Positions 26,078 to 35,908 of a stretch of DNA of 64,000 nucleotides are shown here, piece by piece. A program made the position numbers and the translations under genes. The DNA is from Paracoccaceae bacterium (GTDB lineage: Bacteria > Pseudomonadota > Alphaproteobacteria > Rhodobacterales > Rhodobacteraceae). How positions within the stretch are numbered: the stretch's first letter is position 1; each line of letters starts with the position of its first letter. Under the pieces are notes generated by a model. The model searched no databases. It was not told where the DNA came from and worked only from the letters and a program-made list of their open reading frames with translations. The DNA is taken from positions 97,616 through 161,615 of the forward strand of contig JANQRE010000007.1 of NCBI GenBank assembly GCA_028284705.1. The letters are read 5' to 3'.

Positions 26078-28849
26078 ATGACCAACGAGGATCAGACCCA
26101 AGCCGCAGCAGTGGAAAACGAGGCAGCGGGGAAGGGTTCGCTCAGCCAGTCCGAACTTGACGAACTTGTCGCCTCCTCTGACACCGGCGGGCGCAGCCCG
26201 TCCGCCCCGGTTGCCAAATTTATCACCATTGTTGCGATCATCTGGTCGCTGTTTCAGCTCTGGATTGCCTCGCCACTGCCTTTCATGTTGGGCTTTGGGG
26301 TCTTTAACGACACGGAAGCACGGTCCTTCCATCTCGCATTCGCCCTGTTTCTCGCCTATGCCGCTTATCCCGCTGCGCGCACCCCGTTCCAACTGATCTT
26401 GGGCTTGGGTATTCCCCTGCTTCTGGCCTTCCTCTTTGTCACCGGCAGCGGTGGCCTTGCCGAGGGTTGGTGGATCATCGTAGTCGCAGCCCTTGTGGTT
26501 GCAGCGATCCTTCTGGGTTCGCCCAAGGAGTGGGTGCCACCTTGGGAATGGGCGCTCGGCATCGCCGGTGCCGTGACCGCGCTCTATATCTATTTCGCCT
26601 ATGATGGCATCGCGACCCGCGTCGGTGCACCTATCACCCAGGACCTCGTGATTAGTGTGATCGGCCTGATCCTGCTTCTGGAGGCCACCCGCCGCGCCCT
26701 TGGCCCGGCCCTGACCATCGTTGCCTCCGTTTTCCTCGCCTACACCTTCCTCGGGCCCGCCATGCCATCGATCATCGCCCACAGTGCGAAATCCCTGGGC
26801 GTTGTGGCCAACCACCAATGGATTACCACCGAGGGCGTCTTCGGTATCGCGCTGGGCGTGTCGACCTCTTTCGTCTTCCTTTTTGTGCTCTTCGGCTCGC
26901 TTCTCGATAAGGCGGGCGCGGGCAACTACTTCATCCAAGTCGCCTTCAGCCTCATGGGCCACATGCGCGGTGGTCCGGCCAAGGCTGCTGTCGTGTCTTC
27001 GGCCATGACCGGGCTGATTTCCGGCTCCTCAATCGCCAACGTGGTTACCACCGGGACGTTCACCATCCCGCTGATGAAGCGTGTGGGCTTCAACTCTGAA
27101 AAGGCTGGCGCGGTCGAGGTTGCCTCCTCCGTCAATGGCCAGATCATGCCGCCCGTCATGGGTGCTGCCGCGTTCCTGATGGTCGAATATGTGGGCATCC
27201 CCTATTTCGATGTGGTCAAACACGCCTTCCTACCGGCTGTCATTTCCTACATCGCGCTGGTTTACATCGTGCATCTCGAAGCGATGAAGGCGAATATGCA
27301 GGGCCTTCCACGCGCGGTGGAGCCCAAGCCTCTGGTGGCCTGGCTGATCAGCCTCGCGTTTACCATCGCTGTGATCTGTGGCTTGTCCTTTGCGGTCTAC
27401 TACACGATGGGCTGGATCCGCCCTGCATTCGGGGCCGCTGCACCTTGGATCGTGTTCATCGGATTGACCGTGGTCTATGTCGGACTGCTTTACGTGTCGT
27501 CGAAGCAACCGCGGCTGAAAATGGAGGACCCGAACGCGCCGATCACCAAGCTGCCGCCACCGGGTCCGACCATTCGCGCTGGTCTGCATTTCCTCTTGCC
27601 GGTCGTGGTGCTCGTCTGGGCTTTGATGGTTGACCGCAAATCCCCGGGGCTGTCGGCCTTCTGGGCAGCCTCTTTCATGGTCTTCATTCTCGTCACCCAA
27701 CGCCCGATCGAGGCGATCTTCCGGGGCGAGGGAAATGTCGGTGGCGCGATCTCGAACGGGGCCCGCGAGCTTCTGGAAGGTCTCGAAGCCGGTGCGCGCA
27801 ACATGATCGGCATCGGCATCGCCACGGCAACCGCGGGCATCATCGTTGGCGCGGTCAGCCAAACCGGCGTCGGCTCAGCGCTCGCCGATGTGGTCGAGGT
27901 GCTCTCGGGCGGCAATATTCTGGCGATCCTTGTGCTCACCGCAATCCTGTCACTGATCCTCGGCATGGGCCTGCCGACCACGGCAAACTATATCGTGGTC
28001 TCGGCGCTTCTGGCTCCGGTGATTGTCACGCTGGGTCAGCAAAATGGATTGATCGTGCCGCTTATCGCGGTGCACCTCTTCGTGTTCTATTTCGGGATCA
28101 TGGCGGACGTGACGCCTCCGGTTGGTCTGGCGAGCTTCGCAGCGGCCGCGGTCTCCGGTGGCGATCCGATCCGCACCGGGGTCGTGGCGTTCTTCTACTC
28201 GCTTCGGACTGCGGCCCTTCCCTTCCTCTTCATCTTCAACACCGAGCTTCTGCTGATCAATGTGGGATGGGGGCAGGGGATATTCGTCTTCATAACGGCG
28301 ACCATAGCGATGCTGCTTTTCGCGGCGGCGACCCAAGGCTGGTTCCTGGCACGCAACCGCTTCTATGAGACCATCGCGCTTCTGCTTGTAGCCTTCACGC
28401 TGTTCCGGCCCGGGTTCTGGATGGATATGGTCTCGCCGCCGTTTGAAAACGTGCCGCCTTCCGCCATCGAACAGGCGGCCATGGACGTCGCTGTGGGCGA
28501 GAACCTAAGGCTCCAGGTCAGCGGACTTAATGCGGTGGGCGATCCGGTGACTTTCACCGCCCTTCTGCCCGTGGGCGAGGGGGAAACCGGCAAGGACCGG
28601 CTCTTCGCATCAGGGCTCGAATATATCGTCAATGGTGAAGAGGTGATCGTCGATAATGTCACCTTTGGCAGTCCCGCCGCCGAGGCCGGGTTCGACTGGG
28701 ATCAGAAGGTGGAGCAGGTTCGCAAACCCGTGGCACAGCCTTCCAAGTATTGGATGTTCCTCCCGGCGCTGATCCTGCTCGGCCTGATCATCATGCTGCA
28801 GCGCGGTCGTGCGCGTGCCGGGGCGGTCACCGCGCAAGAAGGAGTTTAG
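26078..28849 (+). CDS. TRAP transporter permease, fused 4TM/12TM with DUF3394 tail
   Basis: A 923-residue membrane protein. An acidic N-terminal segment leads into many hydrophobic helices covering the fused small and large TRAP subunits. Recognisable segments are GNYFIQVAFSLMGHMRGGPAKA, SGSSIANVVTTGTFTIPLMKR and MGLPTTANYIVVSALLAPV. After about residue 780 comes a soluble segment of DUF3394 type (SGLEYIVNGEEVIVDNV, GSPAAEAGFDWDQ) and a final helix. It uses a sodium gradient to import the TAXI-bound substrate. The Usp gene starts 4 nt after its stop. Confidence 0.9.
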   Translation: MTNEDQTQAAAVENEAAGKGSLSQSELDELVASSDTGGRSPSAPVAKFITIVAIIWSLFQLWIASPLPFMLGFGVFNDTEARSFHLAFALFLAYAAYPAARTPFQLILGLGIPLLLAFLFVTGSGGLAEGWWIIVVAALVVAAILLGSPKEWVPPWEWALGIAGAVTALYIYFAYDGIATRVGAPITQDLVISVIGLILLLEATRRALGPALTIVASVFLAYTFLGPAMPSIIAHSAKSLGVVANHQWITTEGVFGIALGVSTSFVFLFVLFGSLLDKAGAGNYFIQVAFSLMGHMRGGPAKAAVVSSAMTGLISGSSIANVVTTGTFTIPLMKRVGFNSEKAGAVEVASSVNGQIMPPVMGAAAFLMVEYVGIPYFDVVKHAFLPAVISYIALVYIVHLEAMKANMQGLPRAVEPKPLVAWLISLAFTIAVICGLSFAVYYTMGWIRPAFGAAAPWIVFIGLTVVYVGLLYVSSKQPRLKMEDPNAPITKLPPPGPTIRAGLHFLLPVVVLVWALMVDRKSPGLSAFWAASFMVFILVTQRPIEAIFRGEGNVGGAISNGARELLEGLEAGARNMIGIGIATATAGIIVGAVSQTGVGSALADVVEVLSGGNILAILVLTAILSLILGMGLPTTANYIVVSALLAPVIVTLGQQNGLIVPLIAVHLFVFYFGIMADVTPPVGLASFAAAAVSGGDPIRTGVVAFFYSLRTAALPFLFIFNTELLLINVGWGQGIFVFITATIAMLLFAAATQGWFLARNRFYETIALLLVAFTLFRPGFWMDMVSPPFENVPPSAIEQAAMDVAVGENLRLQVSGLNAVGDPVTFTALLPVGEGETGKDRLFASGLEYIVNGEEVIVDNVTFGSPAAEAGFDWDQKVEQVRKPVAQPSKYWMFLPALILLGLIIMLQRGRARAGAVTAQEGV

Positions 28850-28852
28850 TCC

Positions 28853-29278
28853 ATGTTCGACAAGGTTCTGCTTCCGGTTGACATCAACCACCCCGAAAGC
28901 TGGGAAAACGCGCTTCCCGCGGCAAAGCGATGTGCAGGTAGCGGTGGAGAGATACATCTGCTGGGCATCGTCCACGACCTTGGCAGTGCGATGATCTCGT
29001 CCTTTCTGCCGGAGAACTTCGAAAAGACCGCCATGGAAAACCTGAAGGCCAAGCTGGAGGAACTGGCTTCCAAGGAGTTTTCATCCGACGACAAGGTTGA
29101 AACCCATGTCGGGCATGGGCACGTCCCAGAAACCATTCTGCGTATTGCCGACCAGCTTGGCGCAGATCTGATTGTTATGGCGTCGCACCCGCCGAACGAT
29201 TTCCAGACCCTTCTTGTTGGGTCGAATGCCGACAAGGTGGTGCGCCATTCCCCAATTCCCGTCCTGACGCTTCGTTAG
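28853..29278 (+). CDS. Universal stress protein (UspA family)
   Basis: A 141-residue UspA-fold protein: FDKVLLPVDINHPESWENAL at the start, DLIVMASHPPNDFQTLLVGS and HSPIPVLTL at the end. The usual ATP-binding G-x2-G-x9-GS motif is only partly kept (GS followed by NADKVVRHS; the first glycines are replaced), so nucleotide binding is uncertain. It starts 4 nt after the permease. Usp proteins next to TRAP permeases (as TeaD by TeaABC) regulate transport, so this is probably that kind of regulator. Confidence 0.88.
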   Translation: MFDKVLLPVDINHPESWENALPAAKRCAGSGGEIHLLGIVHDLGSAMISSFLPENFEKTAMENLKAKLEELASKEFSSDDKVETHVGHGHVPETILRIADQLGADLIVMASHPPNDFQTLLVGSNADKVVRHSPIPVLTLR

Positions 29279-29315
29279 GACACCGTCATGTCAAACACAG
29301 TGAGCAGATAAAAAA

Positions 29316-30284
29316 ATGACACCCTTCGCAATCGCGGGCATTCAGATGCACGTCTCGGCACTGCATTCCAATGTGGAGGCCATGCGTCATCGCCTCGAAA
29401 TCCTCATGGCGCGGTTCCCGTGGACCCAGATGGCGCTATTTTCGGAGTTGGCACCCTATGGGCCGCTGGACCAGTTTGCCCAACCTTTCCCCAATGACGC
29501 GCTCGCTCAGTTTCAGGAGGATGCCCGCAGGTTTGGCATCTGGCTAATCCCGGGGTCCATGTTCGAAAAGCGCGACGACGGAAGGATCTACAACACATCC
29601 GTCGTCATCAACCCGGATGGCGAGATCGTTTCGAAATACTCCAAGATGTTCCCGTTCAAACCCTATGAGAGCGGGATCGCGTCAGGCACCGATTTCTGTG
29701 TCTTCGATGTGCCTGAGGTCGGACGGTTCGGGTTGTCGATCTGCTATGACATCTGGTTCCCAGAGACGACGCGGCAATTGACCAGTCAGGGCGTCGAGGT
29801 TTTGCTTCACCCGGTTTTGACCGGCACGACAGACCGGGATGCGGAGATCGCTATCGCCCGCGCGACGGCTGCGCAGTTCCAGTGTTACGTCTTCGACGTT
29901 AATGGCCTCGGCGCGGGCGGTGTGGGACGGTCGCTTGTTGTCGATCCGAGCGCCACCGTTCTGCACCAATCGGCGGGGCAGGAGGATATTTTCCCCATTG
30001 AAGTCGATCTCGACATGGTTCGCCGTCAGCGCGAGACCGGGTTGAAGGGGCTGGGCCAGGTTTTGAAGAGCTTCCGCGACAGGGAAGCGGAATTCTCGAT
30101 CTACGACCGTGGGTCCGGTGTGGGCAGCTACCTCGACACGCTTGGACCATTGGAGGTTCCCAAGCAGGGTTCGCGCGCCGGCGTCGGTGTAACAGACCCG
30201 CGATCTGCGTTGAGTCAGGATCGAAAGACGGAGGGTTCCGGAGCGGCAATTCCTTTTTTCAAAGGCAGGACCGGAACCAACTAA
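29316..30284 (+). CDS. Carbon-nitrogen hydrolase (nitrilase superfamily)
   Basis: A 322-residue enzyme with the family triad: Glu in ALFSELAPYG near residue 44, Lys in YSKMFPFKPYE near 109, and the nucleophile Cys in FGLSICYDIWFPETTRQL near 142. The family hydrolyses amides, N-carbamyl amines or nitriles. An N-carbamoylputrescine amidase or omega-amidase role would suit the adjacent arginine-type decarboxylase, but nothing in the sequence fixes it. It starts 37 nt after the Usp gene, and the last 50 residues are polar and probably disordered. Confidence 0.88.
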   Translation: MTPFAIAGIQMHVSALHSNVEAMRHRLEILMARFPWTQMALFSELAPYGPLDQFAQPFPNDALAQFQEDARRFGIWLIPGSMFEKRDDGRIYNTSVVINPDGEIVSKYSKMFPFKPYESGIASGTDFCVFDVPEVGRFGLSICYDIWFPETTRQLTSQGVEVLLHPVLTGTTDRDAEIAIARATAAQFQCYVFDVNGLGAGGVGRSLVVDPSATVLHQSAGQEDIFPIEVDLDMVRRQRETGLKGLGQVLKSFRDREAEFSIYDRGSGVGSYLDTLGPLEVPKQGSRAGVGVTDPRSALSQDRKTEGSGAAIPFFKGRTGTN

Positions 30285-30336
30285 CCCCTCTCACCGTTAG
30301 AGTTTCGACGGTTGATCGAGGCAAGGGAGGAATGAC

Positions 30337-33090
30337 ATGAACGTGCAGCAGCATGGCACTAAACTGCCATCGGTCAGCGACTACTTCAGCGCGACACAGC
30401 TTCGTGCTGACAGGTGGAGTGCGTTGCGGGAAACCGCTGAGTCCATGCTCGTTCACGGCGTCGAAGGTCGACTAGGGGGTAAACTCCTCAAAACTGCCGA
30501 GGCCCTGTTTGACGCACTTGCTCCGATTGAGCTCTATTGGGCCTTCCCAGGCATCCACAACTTCGAGCATCTGCGAAGACTTCTGGAACAGCGCAATATC
30601 GAGGACCTTTCCATTTCGGTGCGGCGCGTTGCGCGGGCGCTGACGTCAGGGGCTTATCGTCGCCGCACAATTCCAATCGGTGGCGATGAAGTCGACAACG
30701 AAGACTACGAAGACGAAAGCGCGCTGGCGCCCGAAGATCGGGCCCTGGGACGTCCGTATTTCGAAGTTCTGATCGTCGATAACGTCAACGAACATCAGGA
30801 ACGTTTCCTGCGCAACAATCTCCATCGAATGAGACGTTCGGAGGATCCGTTCATTTATGAACCCGTCGTCGTGCCGAGCCTCGAAGACGCGCTGATGGGG
30901 ATACTGTTCAACTACAATGTGCAGGCCGTGATCGTAAGACCGGGGCTGGTGCTGAAATCGAAGAACGTCCTGCCAATCATCGAACAATATCTGACGCGAT
31001 TGAACGAAGACGAAGATGTCGATGCACTAGCGCCCTACGAATACGGACCTGAGGCCTGCCGCCTCATTGCAAAGGTGCGCCCAGAGTTGGATGCTTATCT
31101 GATCACCGACCGGTCCGCCGAGGATATCGCTGGTCTCGATCTCGGGCGGTGTCGGCGTGTGTTTTATAATCAGGAAGATTTCCTGGAACTGCATCTGAAC
31201 ATCCTTCGCGGTGTCAATCGGCGCTACAAGACGCCTTTTTTCACGGCGCTTAAGGAATACTCGCGGCAGCCCACCGGCGTCTTTCACGCCATGCCGATCA
31301 GCCGTGGCAAGTCGATCAGCCGGTCGCATTGGATTCAGGACATGGGTGCGTTCTACGGGCCGAATATCTTCCTGGCCGAGACCTCCGCCACGTCCGGTGG
31401 ATTGGACAGCTTGCTGGAACCGCGCGGCCCGATCAAGGAAGCGCAGGATATGGCTGCGCGGGCCTTCGGCGCAAAGCAGACCTTCTTTGCCACCAACGGC
31501 ACATCGACCTGCAACAAGATCGTCGTTCAGGCTCTGGTCCGTCCGGGTGACATCGTCCTTGTCGACCGGGATTGTCACAAGTCGCATCACTACGGAATGG
31601 TGCTGGCGGGGGCGAATGTCGTCTACATGGACAGCTACCCCTTGCACCAATACTCGATGTACGGCGCGGTTCCGCTGAAAGAGATCAAGCACACGCTGTT
31701 GAACCTCAAGGCGGCTGGAAAACTCGACCGGGTTCGGATGGTGCTTTTGACCAACTGCACCTTCGACGGGCTTGTCTATAACGTCGAACGCGTCATGGAA
31801 GAGTGTCTCGCGATCAAAAAAGACCTCATCTTCTTGTGGGACGAGGCGTGGTTCGGCTTCGCCCGTTTCAGCCCGACCTATCGGAAAAGAACAGCCATGT
31901 CCGTTGCAAACGGGTTGCGCGATCGTTTGCAGGAAGCCGCCCACGCGGAGGCCTATGAAGCACAACAGCAGGACTTGAAGGATGCGAACCAAGAGACCTT
32001 GTTGAACACACGGCTCATTCCGCCTCCCGACGCCCGCGTCAGGGCCTATGCCACGCAATCGACCCACAAGACCCTGACGTCCCTGCGGCAGGGTTCGATG
32101 ATCCACGTCAACGATATGGATTTTAAAGGCGAAGTCGAACAGGCGTTCCACGAAGCGTACATGACGCATACTTCGACATCGCCGAACTACCAGATCATCG
32201 CGTCCCTCGATGTCGGTAGACGGCAGGTCGAACTTGAAGGGTTCGAGTTCGTGCAACGCCAGGTCGAAAGCGCCATGGCCATTCGGCGCGCCGTTGCGAC
32301 CCATCCGCTTCTACGGAAGTATTTCAAGGTGCTCACCCCGGCGGAAATGATCCCGGAGGACTACCGCGAAAGCGGAATTCAGGCCTATTTCGATGCGGAG
32401 GAAGGTTGGTCCGACAAGTGGGAAATCTGGGCTCAGGATGAGTTTGTTCTCGACCCGACCCGCGTGACGCTCGCGGTCGGTGGCACCGGCTGGGATGGCG
32501 ATACATTCAAGACCAAGATCCTGATGGATAAATACGGGATCCAGATCAACAAGACGTCGCGCAATTCGGTCCTGTTCATGACCAATATCGGGACAACCCG
32601 GTCGTCCGTCGCCTATCTCATCGAAGTTCTTGTCGAAGTGGCAAACGAGCTGGACGACCTTCTTGATGATGCGTCCAAAATGGAGCGCCGGTCATTTGAG
32701 AAGCGCGTCGCGGGATTGATCGAACATGTTCCGCCGCTCCCCGATTTCAGCCGTTTTCACGACGCTTTCCGCGCGAAAGGCGAAACGCCGGAAGGGGATA
32801 TCCGCTCGGCATTCTTCCTCGCCTATAACGAGGACAATTGCGACTATTTCGACCTCGACGACGCACTGATGGCACGGCTTGAAGCCGGTGAAGAACTGGT
32901 CTCTGCGTCCTTCATCATCCCGTACCCGCCAGGGTTCCCGATCCTGGTTCCAGGACAAGTCATAAGCCCTGAAATCCTGTCCTTTATGCGGGCTCTGGAT
33001 GTGAGCGAAATTCATGGCTTCCGCCACGATCTCGGTTTGCGCGTCTTCACCGAGGACGCCCTGAAAAAACAATCAAAGACGAAGAAATAG
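30337..33090 (+). CDS. Orn/Lys/Arg decarboxylase-type PLP enzyme
   Basis: A 917-residue fold-type I PLP enzyme, longer than the roughly 750 residues usual for inducible Lys/Arg/Orn decarboxylases. Residues about 130-230 form the N-terminal wing domain (FEVLIVDNVNEHQE, EDALMGILFNYNVQAVIVRPG). The catalytic domain has TSATSGGLDSLLEPRGP, FFATNGTSTCNKIVVQA, LIFLWDEAWFGFARF and the PLP Lys in AYATQSTHKTLTSLRQGS near residue 577. It would decarboxylate a basic amino acid to a polyamine such as agmatine. The substrate is not determined. It is followed 10 nt later by an ATP-grasp gene, so the two are probably functionally paired. Confidence 0.88.
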   Translation: MNVQQHGTKLPSVSDYFSATQLRADRWSALRETAESMLVHGVEGRLGGKLLKTAEALFDALAPIELYWAFPGIHNFEHLRRLLEQRNIEDLSISVRRVARALTSGAYRRRTIPIGGDEVDNEDYEDESALAPEDRALGRPYFEVLIVDNVNEHQERFLRNNLHRMRRSEDPFIYEPVVVPSLEDALMGILFNYNVQAVIVRPGLVLKSKNVLPIIEQYLTRLNEDEDVDALAPYEYGPEACRLIAKVRPELDAYLITDRSAEDIAGLDLGRCRRVFYNQEDFLELHLNILRGVNRRYKTPFFTALKEYSRQPTGVFHAMPISRGKSISRSHWIQDMGAFYGPNIFLAETSATSGGLDSLLEPRGPIKEAQDMAARAFGAKQTFFATNGTSTCNKIVVQALVRPGDIVLVDRDCHKSHHYGMVLAGANVVYMDSYPLHQYSMYGAVPLKEIKHTLLNLKAAGKLDRVRMVLLTNCTFDGLVYNVERVMEECLAIKKDLIFLWDEAWFGFARFSPTYRKRTAMSVANGLRDRLQEAAHAEAYEAQQQDLKDANQETLLNTRLIPPPDARVRAYATQSTHKTLTSLRQGSMIHVNDMDFKGEVEQAFHEAYMTHTSTSPNYQIIASLDVGRRQVELEGFEFVQRQVESAMAIRRAVATHPLLRKYFKVLTPAEMIPEDYRESGIQAYFDAEEGWSDKWEIWAQDEFVLDPTRVTLAVGGTGWDGDTFKTKILMDKYGIQINKTSRNSVLFMTNIGTTRSSVAYLIEVLVEVANELDDLLDDASKMERRSFEKRVAGLIEHVPPLPDFSRFHDAFRAKGETPEGDIRSAFFLAYNEDNCDYFDLDDALMARLEAGEELVSASFIIPYPPGFPILVPGQVISPEILSFMRALDVSEIHGFRHDLGLRVFTEDALKKQSKTKK

Positions 33091-33100
33091 AGAGGACCCA

Positions 33101-34552
33101 ATGCCCAAGAAGACCCTCAAGAACATCTCTGAAATCCGTCGGTATTTTCACACCAACAAGGATCCGATCTATTTCGTTTCAGCGACCAATTTCAACCTGC
33201 TCGGTCTCGACGAGTGGGTGAAAAACTTCAAATATATCTGCTACATGGACTGTTTTGACGGCCGCCACCCGAACGTCCTGTGCCCATCGGAACTGCCGCA
33301 TGACGAGTTCCAGTCCATTGAAGACATCAACAATTACCTCCTGCAGCACAAAGAGGTTATTGATTATGTGAAATCGCGTGGCGGCAAGCCGAAATTCGTC
33401 TTCCTGATGTTCGACGAAAAGACCGAAAAACTCGTCAAGGAACTGGGCGGCGAGGTGTGGTTCCCGAAGGCCAAGCTGCGCAAGTCCATGGACAACAAGA
33501 TCGAAACCGTGCGCGTCGGCAACAAGGCGGGTGTGCCGTCGGTGCCCAATGTGCTCAGCGAGGTGACCAGCTACGAACAACTGCGCGAGGTCTGCGAAAA
33601 GGCGGGCATCGGGCATGACCTCGTTCTGCAATCGGCCTTTGGTGACAGCGGCCACACCACATTCTTCATCAAGTCCGAGGCCGATTTCCGCAAGCACGAG
33701 CACGAGATCATCGGCGAGGGTGAGATCAAGATCATGAAGCGGATCGATTGCCGCGGATCGGCCATCGAGGCCTGTGCCACCAAAGAGGGGACGATTGTCG
33801 GCCCGCTGATGACCGAGCTGGTCGGTTTCAAGGAACTGACACCTTATCGTGGCGGATGGTGTGGCAACGAGATTTTCTCAACCGCATTTCCGCCCAAGAC
33901 GCGTCAGAGGGCGCGTGAGCTGACCTTCAAGTTCGGCGAACAGCTGCGCAAGGAGGGATATCGCGGCTACTTTGAACTCGACTTCCTGATCGACAAAAAG
34001 ACCGGCGACATCTGGCTGGGCGAGCTAAATCCCCGCATCACCGGTGCGTCTTCCATGACCAATCATGCGGCCTTTGCACATGCGGATGCGCCGCTCTTCC
34101 TCTTTCACCTCCTCGAGTTCTCGAAGAAGCCTTTCAAGCTAGATGTCGAGGAGCTGAACGCACGCTGGGCCGATCCCGATATGATCGACAGTTGGTCCCA
34201 GATGGTCATCAAGCACACCGAAGACAGCGTCGATATCATTACCCATGCGCCGGAATCCGGCATCTACAAGATGCTGCCGGACGGGCAGGTCGTCTTCGAT
34301 CGCTTCGATTATCACCGCCGTGCGGTGGAAAGCGAAGACGAAGCGTTCTTTCTGCGGATTTCGAACGCGGGCGACTACCGCTATGAAGGCGCCGACCTTG
34401 GCATCCTGGTGACCCGTGGGCGTTCGATGACAAAGGGCTTTGCGCTTACAGAGAAATCCAAGAACTGGATCAAGGGGATCAAGAGCGCCTATTCGGCGCG
34501 GCCCATGCCTTCGGCTCAGGCCTTCGAAGACCCAGCCTTTAAGATCATGTAG
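33101..34552 (+). CDS. ATP-grasp ligase (biotin carboxylase-like fold), unknown substrate
   Basis: A 483-residue protein. Residues about 130-330 form an ATP-grasp domain: a nucleotide-binding segment VLQSAFGDSGHTTFFI, then EGEIKIMKRIDCRGSAIEAC, and the metal-binding YFELDFLIDKKTGDIWLGELNPRITGASS. It lacks carboxylase and biotin-binding domains, so it should join a carboxylate to an amine or thiol via an acyl phosphate. With the decarboxylase 10 nt upstream, amide formation on a polyamine or amino acid is a plausible reaction. This is inference; the acceptor and donor are unknown. Confidence 0.82.
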   Translation: MPKKTLKNISEIRRYFHTNKDPIYFVSATNFNLLGLDEWVKNFKYICYMDCFDGRHPNVLCPSELPHDEFQSIEDINNYLLQHKEVIDYVKSRGGKPKFVFLMFDEKTEKLVKELGGEVWFPKAKLRKSMDNKIETVRVGNKAGVPSVPNVLSEVTSYEQLREVCEKAGIGHDLVLQSAFGDSGHTTFFIKSEADFRKHEHEIIGEGEIKIMKRIDCRGSAIEACATKEGTIVGPLMTELVGFKELTPYRGGWCGNEIFSTAFPPKTRQRARELTFKFGEQLRKEGYRGYFELDFLIDKKTGDIWLGELNPRITGASSMTNHAAFAHADAPLFLFHLLEFSKKPFKLDVEELNARWADPDMIDSWSQMVIKHTEDSVDIITHAPESGIYKMLPDGQVVFDRFDYHRRAVESEDEAFFLRISNAGDYRYEGADLGILVTRGRSMTKGFALTEKSKNWIKGIKSAYSARPMPSAQAFEDPAFKIM

Positions 34553-34676
34553 GACTGACGCAATCACCGGGCACCAGGTAAAGGCCTCAAACGCCTTGAA
34601 GCAGCCGAGAGGGTGGACGTACGCGGACACTAGTTGACCCTTGTGGGTCGCTGCGGTGCTGCGGCATAAAACGCCA

Positions 34677-35669
34677 ATGAGTCTTACGCATCGCGCCATC
34701 TCCGAAGATCGTCCGGGACCCAAATGGGCCTCTGTTTTCAAGGAGTATTGGCCGTCTTACGCCGCTTGGTGGGCAAGCGAAGGGCTTTCAAGCCGCCCGA
34801 CATTCCATGAGTGTCGAAAGGCACTCAAAAACTACATGCCGGAACTGCTGGACCTCTATGACAGTCTCTGTGATTTGGTGGGCGGCGGTGACCGGGAATC
34901 GCGCTTCCTCAGCTTCTACTGCCCGCCGCGCTACCTTGCTGGCTGCAGTCAGGCGATCTGGCCAGGGGACGAACCGCTTCTGGTGCGTAATTACGATTAT
35001 GACAAGGACGCCTTTGACGCCATCTTGCTGAAAACCAAGTGGAACGGGCGTGGGGTCATTGGGACGTCCGATGGTCTGTTCGGTTTGGTGGATGGGATGA
35101 ATGACGCGGGCCTCGTGGCGTCGCTGACCTTCGGAGGGCGTCGGGCGGTTGGCACCGGCTTCGGTGTGCCCCTCATTCTTCGCTACATCCTGCAGACCTG
35201 CTCGACCGCGGATGAGGCTGGCGAAGCCCTGAAGCGCATCCCGTCGCATATGAGCTACAACGTGACCGTGGTGGATGCGGCACGCAAGTATTTCACCGCC
35301 TATCTCAGTCCCGACAGGCCAACGCTGCTGACGCATGCGGCGGTTGCCACAAACCACCAGGAACGCGTGGAATGGTCGAGCCATGCGAGGTTCACCGCGA
35401 CCGTCGAGAGAGAGCGCTATCTCTTGCAACGGCTCACGCTTCACCCGGAAACACAGGAGAAATTTGTAGCTGCGTTCCTGAAGCCACCCTTATATTCGAC
35501 GGCTTTTGCCGCGGGCTTCGGGACTCTGTACACCGCAGCGTATCGGCCTCGGCACGGAACGGTTGATCTGCATTGGCCCGGACGTACTTGGTCAAAGGGG
35601 TTCAAAAGCTTTCAAGAGGACCATGTTCGCGTGGGCTACCCCGGGCAACATAACCTCGCCGAACACTGA
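34677..35669 (+). CDS. C45-type N-terminal nucleophile hydrolase / acyltransferase-like
   Basis: A 330-residue protein started at MSLTHRAISEDR; a frame from 34641 adds 12 unlikely residues. The core YLAGCSQAIWPGDEPLLVRNYDYD contains a Cys that fits the nucleophile of acyl-CoA:6-aminopenicillanate acyltransferase (peptidase C45) relatives, followed by GTSDGLFGLVDGMNDAGLVASLTFGG. Such enzymes self-cleave to expose the Cys (about residue 90) and form or break amide bonds. The N-terminal stretch before Cys would be the propeptide. It lies 124 nt after the ATP-grasp gene and is probably in the same unit. Confidence 0.78.
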   Translation: MSLTHRAISEDRPGPKWASVFKEYWPSYAAWWASEGLSSRPTFHECRKALKNYMPELLDLYDSLCDLVGGGDRESRFLSFYCPPRYLAGCSQAIWPGDEPLLVRNYDYDKDAFDAILLKTKWNGRGVIGTSDGLFGLVDGMNDAGLVASLTFGGRRAVGTGFGVPLILRYILQTCSTADEAGEALKRIPSHMSYNVTVVDAARKYFTAYLSPDRPTLLTHAAVATNHQERVEWSSHARFTATVERERYLLQRLTLHPETQEKFVAAFLKPPLYSTAFAAGFGTLYTAAYRPRHGTVDLHWPGRTWSKGFKSFQEDHVRVGYPGQHNLAEH

Positions 35670-35908
35670 CCTCTGATGACATCGCGGCACACGGCCCCGA
35701 ATTTTGTGATGTGACCTGACGCGTAGAAGCTCCTTTAAAGCACCTTGCAGCGCGCCCCCGCAATATCTGCTTCATCACCCAACGCGAGCACCCTCCAGAC
35801 GAAGAACCTATTTCGGCCGGTTTCATTGGCGCAAGTGCAGCTGTCGTGTTATCCCTTGGAATATTGTTGGAATTCTATTTTGCCCATGGCGTGCCAAGGC
35901 GATGTGAG

